Shown here one piece after another: positions 58,111-64,000 of a DNA stretch of 64,000 bases (position 1 is the stretch's first letter; every line of letters begins with the position of its first letter). The translations under genes were made by a program, and so were the position numbers. The DNA comes from Sipunculus nudus (lineage: Eukaryota > Annelida > Sipuncula > Golfingiida > Sipunculidae). The DNA is taken from positions 67,480,676 through 67,544,675 of the forward strand of contig CM049316.1 in the NCBI GenBank assembly GCA_026874595.1, in the 5' to 3' direction. The notes under the pieces are model-generated. The model saw only the letters and a list, made by a program, of their open reading frames with translations. It was not told where the DNA came from and did not search any database.

Positions 58111-58930
58111 CCTGGTAACCTTCCATTCACACGCTGTGAGAAATAGCAGGATTCTTCAACTTTGGCAACACCCTGTCAGTTTGCGCTGGATAAATTGAAG
58201 TCTGATTGCCTCTGCGTTTAAAAAAACAGCAGAAATGGTAAAAGAAATCAGATTGGCTTAGCGTGTAAACATACACGGCTTCGCCCGTGACAAACTCGTG
58301 TAGCACTGCAAGAAAGGAAATATGCAGAGAATGAGGGAATACTGACCTCAGGTCATACCGGCAAGTCAGTATAGAGACTGTGTTGAAAGTTGGCGATTGC
58401 ATCGTGTGTATTCCAACGGGGGGGGGGGGGGGGGGGGTTGAAAAAGTCTGTGCTACCTAGCGCTTTCCATCGCAGTGCAAAGTGACCGATACCTCAAAGA
58501 ACATACGATGTGCTGGTGATATCTGCAAAGTGATAAATTAAATATTACGCTGGTGGATTCCACAGAGCACCTGCCTGGTTGCCAAACCTGGCCGGCAGCC
58601 GCGGTTTTATGCAGCGGGAAGTGTAGCGACTAGTTTAGCATACCGTAACTGCTGCTAATGGAGCGTATGTCCAGTGGTTACGATTTGTGCTCTGTTAACG
58701 GACAGACAGACGGAAGAACGGAAAAAGGGTGATTGCTATAGCTAAGATGACTACAAGTCAGCTGAGCTAAAATCTTGATAGCGAGTTAACTAAGAAAATA
58801 ATAGTCATATTTTCAAGAACATTTAGTTAAGAAAGGTTAAAAGGAAAGTAATTGCTAAAGTAGCATATTTTAACCATGAATTGTAACATAATATTGTAGT
58901 TTCTGGTTTAGAATATATATAAATGGAAAA
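58111..58930. other. Non-coding, with a long G-run
   Basis: It contains a G-run at 58421-58438 and a fragment of the preceding tandem repeat. No gene was recognised. Confidence 0.4.
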
Positions 58931-59050
58931 GAGACACCTTCTAAAAATTGTAATAAATGTGCAACCAGGAAGAATATAGAACACATGATTTACTCATGTC
59001 TTATGGGAAGACACATATGGCAATACTTTTATTACATGTTTTCAGTGTAA
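58931..59050 (+). pseudogene. LINE C-terminal zinc-binding fragment
   Basis: A 39-residue frame containing CNKCATRKNIEHMIYSCLMG and a following tryptophan matches the C-x2-C ... H-x4-C pattern found at the C-terminus of many LINE RT proteins (zf-RVT type). It ends at TAA 59048-59050. No RT domain is present upstream. Confidence 0.6.
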
Positions 59051-61990
59051 ATTAGACTTGAGAACCATTGTTATGGGATTGAACAGGAAGGGGAATCTTT
59101 AAAGTATGTAGAAGAACCTATATCGATAACAGCATTGTAAGTTTATAATAACAAAATTAAGTGTAAAATGAAAAACGAAAATTTGATGACAGTTTCAAGA
59201 GCTCATGTAAAATAATAGGAAATATTATTTAGCCATGGTAAAATAGAAATCATCGTATTGCAACAGACAAGACACATTGATTCAGTGTTTGATTTGATGT
59301 AGTTTATTTTGAAGCATAGAACCTACCTGCAGGGATCACCGCTTAATATGTATTTGGCAGTTTCTTTTCCTGAATAAACTTGTAAAAGTTCAAGTCTAGA
59401 ATTGCTGTGCTAATTGAATTCCAATGCTGCAATCACTGCTATGCCTGAAGATTCCAGCGCTTCTGTGACAGTTCAAGTCCAGCCCCGCGGTGCCAGTGTA
59501 TTCCAGGTGCTGTCAGCCTTTTGGTGCCTGCTGAGTCAAGCCCCTACCAATGGTGATGATTTAAATATAAGTCTGTATTTTTAAGCAAGCAAACGTGGGA
59601 ACAATTATCCTGAAATGCCACGCACTTCATACGGGATACGCTGACGTGATTGGTGTCTTTGAAGAAGTAACTATATTCTTCAGAGGACATTTCCACGTTA
59701 CACATGATGAAGGCCTTGGTGAGATGGCACAATGTCTCCTCCGTTCTATGTAGCAGGTGGTGAGTTTTGATTTTGTGAACCATTTAAGATAATATTGGGA
59801 AAATTATGCTTAAGAGTTAGACTCAATGTCTTAAGAAAGACTCAACAAAACACCTGAGCTCATTTCAAAATGCATGCATAATCATAATCAACATACGTTC
59901 CCACCTTACCATGGCTGAGTACATCAACGCATAATTACATGACAACATCAACAGTCAAGATTCCGAGAAGGAATTGTTATAAGTTATAAATGAACACACT
60001 ATGCGGGATTAAGACTGATTGTTAAATTTATCAGGGTCGATGCAATGGATATCAATAGGTGAGGGACTTGCATTTCCGGTAGGCGGTGCTACGCACGTAT
60101 GTAACGCTGGTCGGGCATAAAGAATTGTGACCGGCACCTTGCTTGCAGTACCTGTTTGACGCCGCATATAGCGCTTTTGCGCATGCTCTGATTTTAATTT
60201 CCTGTTTACCGCTCGAAAAACAAAGTCAAGACAAACTTGTGCTGGTGAGGTTTTTTTTTAAGTTATATCAATATTTAGCAACCACAATATGAATCCAAAC
60301 TTTTCAAATTCGAATTAGGCAAAGTTATGAGAATGATACAAAGTTCAGACAGAATTTTGTCAGATGCGGTACAATGAACATGTCCAATTTGTAAACTTTG
60401 TAATATATGTCGGCCCAGGTGCTAAATATTGAGTATTTTTTTGTCAGTGTGGTTTCACTGTCTAGTAACTGTCAGGATGTGGTTTCATCTGCTATCACCC
60501 GTCAGAATGCCAGCTGGTTATAACGTAACAGCCTGGCTTTTGACAGTTCTGTGACGGATCGTGTCGCGATCTCTGCGGGACGCTTAACATAGTGTATTTG
60601 ACAGTGTCAGTGGACGAAAATAATAATAATGCCATAGTTGATCGTGCGCGTTTTTGTTATTAGTTACTCTGTTACTAAAAGTAATTTGTTTATGGTATAT
60701 ATGCCTGATATTATTATTTCATATTTATAACACTTTGTGTACATACTACGTAGCTGGTGTTTATAAATTGTAAACTACCTCTAAAGTCGAAGCTTAGTTA
60801 ATAAATATAATTCACACACTGAAATATGTCGAATCACCTGTTTAATTTTTTATATTAAATTATCTGTATTTTATTTCCGGTACATTGTGCCAGAGCAGGA
60901 GATAGGTCCAGCCCGTTTAGCCCGTGGAATAACATACAACAATAAAACGTCCACATTGTCTGAATATATGTAGCTGTATATGTATTTTTTATTGAACATG
61001 GTAACATTGTGTACATTTTTGTTCTATATTTCACATTTTTCTACATTCCAACATTCATTTATGAACAGTCAGAATACAGTATTAATATTATTATTCATCT
61101 ATTTCCTTCATTTTTCCATCATACATATGGACACTTTTGTATAAATGTTTTATATATGTTTTAAAACTTATAAAAACATTCTTAGGTAATCCTTCCCTCC
61201 TTACTTCTCAAAATGGGTAAAATCTTTGTATAGCTTATGTATGCATGCACTTTTATGCGCGCTGTTTAGGGGTATGAGTCAATATAATTATGAATAACAA
61301 TATATTTGACATATAATCTATTTTCAAATAGAGTGATTCGATCTTTAAACCTCGTATCTTTCGTGGTTTATATAAATAATATGTCAAAATTTGAAAGCGT
61401 TAGTATTTTTCATTTAATAAAATGTGCAAGGGGGTAATACAAACATTGGGGGTTACCTGGAGATACGTACAGACTACAATTTCATAAATTTCAGAAATCA
61501 GGGGTAATCTGAAATGGGGTAACCTGAACCCTTTGCATCTCGTTCCATAGTCAGTGTGTCTTTCCGGAGAGCCGCAAGAATATGGTACACCAAAATAAAA
61601 ACTGATCAATAAAAATTTACGACCATGCAGGTCAGGATAAAAAAAATAAATGCGGAATCTCCCCAGAGCTTCATCATAATGAAGTTTGCAATAATTTATT
61701 TTCGTTTTCATTATAAATTCATTCGTTAATAATTACGACACAAATTCCTGTGATTGGTCTACCCAAGGTACCCGTCATTATTTACTGCCTATATCATTAA
61801 TGAGCCCACCTGAGGCCAGGCAGTAATGACTAATTTTTCATCCAATTCAAAAACCACCAATTGGACCTGATGATATCTTCTGGTGTGACGATAGAGTAAT
61901 CGTGAAAGTTATGTTACAAGATGCGAAGGATAACATATATTATTGAAAAAAAAAAAAACAGGTCGAGTATTAATGGAAAGTTTTAAATAC
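59051..61990. other. Non-coding stretch, no gene recognised
   Basis: About 2.9 kb, mostly AT-rich with a GC-richer part at 60060-60200. Frames at 59544-59783 and 61400-61711 (minus) show no known motif. No repeat family shared with the rest of the window was noticed. Confidence 0.4.
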
Positions 61991-62023
61991 ATTTTCCTTG
62001 ACTATTTGTCTTTCCCTATATAG

Positions 62024-62221
62024 CGGCATACATCTCACTTCTGTTTTGTTCCATAACCAGCAGACACGACCTTATAGTCCTGATATGCTACAGAGGATAA
62101 ATAAGACTATTTGGCATCATCGCTGCCGTAGTTTGAAACCGGACCTTGACAATGAAGCTAAACTAAATCACATATTCCTTAAAAGCGAGCTCATCTATGG
62201 AAATATTGATCCAAAGGATAG
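62024..62221 (+). CDS. Possible unassigned internal exon
   Basis: 198 nt open, with a pyrimidine-rich acceptor (TTTGTCTTTCCCTATATAG) and a donor (GATAG|GTATTT). Codon phase is the same at both ends. The encoded peptide is not low-complexity (GIHLTSVLFHN ... LKSELIYGNIDPKDR) and I do not recognise it. It stands alone on the plus strand, opposite to the nearby lyase exons. It may be a real exon of an unknown gene or chance. Confidence 0.3.
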
Positions 62222-62885
62222 GTATTTTTTAAAACTCTTAAGGTGAAAAAAAAGAATATGGTGTCTTTCAAGTTTTTTAAATTCTTACTTTACCCGATAC
62301 AATTTACCCAGGTAAAATATGAATGAAAAGTTGATGACTGTATGGCATTGATTGGTTACATAAATACATTAAATGAAAAGAGAACTTTAATAAATTATAT
62401 GAAAGAGAACTCAACGTCTATATAGATGAGGTCAGGGTGATCTATTTTATTTGTTATAGATTCGTAGAAAACTGTATATAAAATCGGAGCTTCGTAGCTG
62501 CACATCTCTCTACGAGCGGAATACGAAGGGTTAAAGTATTTTCATAAATGATAACTTTATTTTCTGGATATACCATAAGCTTTGTTCAATTTGTCCAATG
62601 ATGGATAGAGGCTTATTTTCCTGTTTTTATTCTAAAGTCAGCATATTGGAGTATCAGGTGGTCAACTTATAAGAACTTCTCATTGCCAGTTAATTTTTTC
62701 ACCATCACATTATTATATATAGACGACAATAAATTTCATTAAAAAAAAATTCTTCCATGTGAAGAATCAAAGGTCTATTAGATTTCTTCTTATTGAAAGC
62801 TCACATTGATTAATGTTATTTATATATCTTTCTTGAAAGGTCAACTGATGTCAAAACGCCTCATGTCACGTGGATCAGGATGTCA
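62222..62885. other. Non-coding AT-rich stretch
   Basis: Nothing recognised. On the minus strand it lies downstream of the last visible lyase exon. Confidence 0.4.
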
Positions 62886-62951
62886 TTAGACTTTTCCCAT
62901 TAGACCATCAACTCCACCTGGCCAGACTGCCAACGATATGATCTTCACGTT
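62886..62951 (-). pseudogene. Cystathionine gamma-lyase-like, last visible exon, apparently damaged
   Basis: Acceptor AG 62953-62952, phase 0. It reads NVKIISLAVWPGGVDGLMGK then TAA. In cystathionine gamma-lyases this region is NLKLFTLAESLGGFESL followed by about 50 more residues including the substrate-binding Arg. Here the SLGG motif is WPGG and the frame stops early, so this looks like a broken copy or a wrongly read end. Confidence 0.5.
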
Positions 62952-63652
62952 CTGAGAAAGAAAAGGAACGTAAAAACTCGAAAAAATATGACTTCTGGTC
63001 TAAACGAGGGGGTTATCGTTATCTGTGCCATCCGGGGTTGCCTATGTTTACCAGGTAAAACATATTTGAGTTGTTCCCGATATACCGCATACATAAACGG
63101 AGTATATATTGCATAAAATTTGATTAAAGAAAATAAGATATAAAGAAAATAAAGTCGTACTCTACAGATCTGAATTGAATTTTAATGTTATCATTAAAAA
63201 CGACAATTCTTAATAGAATTTGCATTTTGCTAAACAAAATGTTACAAATGCTGTTTACAAACTAGAAACAGTCTATGTTTCAATGACAATATTCATTATT
63301 TAAAAAAAAATATGACAGAATTACATCTCTCCCTTAATCTCTATCTCCAGGCAGAGTAACATAAATATAGATATTCCCAGAATAATGAATATAAATGATT
63401 AACCATCATAGCAAACCAAATGGTTATTGGGTCATACCTCTTTTTAAATAAAACATTATATTCAAGCTGCTCTTCTTTTACTTTCAACATATCAGATTGT
63501 AGATTTCCAAATGTAGGGAATATCTTTCCTATTTTCTCCGGTTGGTAAGTCTTGGAAATAGTTTAGACTACATTTTTCCGGACATGTGGACATTTGGTTC
63601 ACTAAAAAATCTGTTAAAATATGTAATATATTCGTGTTTGCATAATACTAAC

Positions 63653-63787
63653 CCCAATAAGTGTTTTAGCTGGATTGAGTCCCACCTTGACGATGAAGAA
63701 AGTAATACCGCTGAAATCTGACATCTGTTTCTTGGCAATTACATGACAAGGGTGAGAGGTCAGGCCGGGGTAAGATACTTTCTCAAT
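63653..63787 (-). CDS. Cystathionine gamma-lyase-like PLP enzyme, partial (internal exon)
   Basis: 135 nt, 45 codons, phase 0 at both ends, acceptor AG 63789-63788 and donor GTTAGT from 63652. It reads IEKVSYPGLTSHPCHVIAKK then QMSDFSGITFFIVKVGL, matching the YPGLPSHPQHELAKRQ ... GFSGM region of the Cys/Met-metabolism PLP-dependent family. Cystathionine gamma-lyase cleaves cystathionine to cysteine in transsulfuration. The Lys that binds PLP would lie in exons beyond the right edge. The last Q of SHPQH is C here, a deviation. Confidence 0.65.
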
Positions 63788-64000
63788 CTGTAACAAGAAA
63801 TTAAACTTTAAATTTTAAATTCAAATATTTTTAATAATTTTAATTTTTTAATTAAAGTATTAAGATGTTTTTTAGAGTAACCATAACAATAATATTTGAA
63901 TCCAGTGGAAAAAGCCGGCCGCAGATAAAACTGCCAATCCTGCAAATGTTTTGTGTAGGCTAAAGTAATCATTGTAAAGTGTTTGCTTTTGTTAATTAAT

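Overview
This window is animal nuclear DNA: AT-rich, spliced genes with GT/AG introns, long (TA)n, (GA)n and G-run microsatellites, and many kinds of transposable element. The repeat mix looks lophotrochozoan, perhaps a bivalve mollusc, but that is a weak inference. No tRNA, rRNA, CRISPR or bacterial-type operon was found.

The backbone is a large direct segmental duplication. Block A (about 1415-29465) and block B (about 33200-57255) are collinear and diverged by point changes and indels. Each carries one six-exon gene on the minus strand for a 12-helix major-facilitator transporter of the monocarboxylate transporter (SLC16) type. All five introns in both genes are phase 1. Gene A (17026-11645) has an open frame of 426 residues. 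Gene B (48686-34651) keeps every exon, but one deleted base in the last exon gives an early TGA in helix 12, and a Ty3/gypsy element landed about 12 bases upstream of its exon 5 acceptor. Gene A therefore looks functional and gene B looks like a decaying twin.

Most structural differences between the blocks are insertions whose empty site survives in the other block. In block A these are a degenerate LTR retrotransposon at 1548-7000 (pol order integrase, then RT, then RNase H, as in Gmr1-like elements; a LINE fragment is nested in it), a foldback-like element at 7512-10743 whose inverted arms are arrays of a short monomer, an insertion at 18042-20486 and other stretches. In block B they are a Ty3/gypsy element with 98-99% similar LTRs at 35810-45154 and a pogo/Tigger remnant at 55508-56552 inside a (TA)n tract.

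The spacer between the blocks (29466-33199) holds a broken LINE reverse transcriptase that stops where block B begins. Right of block B (57256-64000) are a roughly 340-base tandem repeat, a short LINE C-terminal fragment, an unidentified possible exon, and two minus-strand exons of a cystathionine gamma-lyase-like PLP enzyme at the right edge, the second of which looks damaged.

All coordinates, splice sites and reading frames were read by eye. Similarity percentages are rough hand counts and family names come from recognised motifs, not searches.
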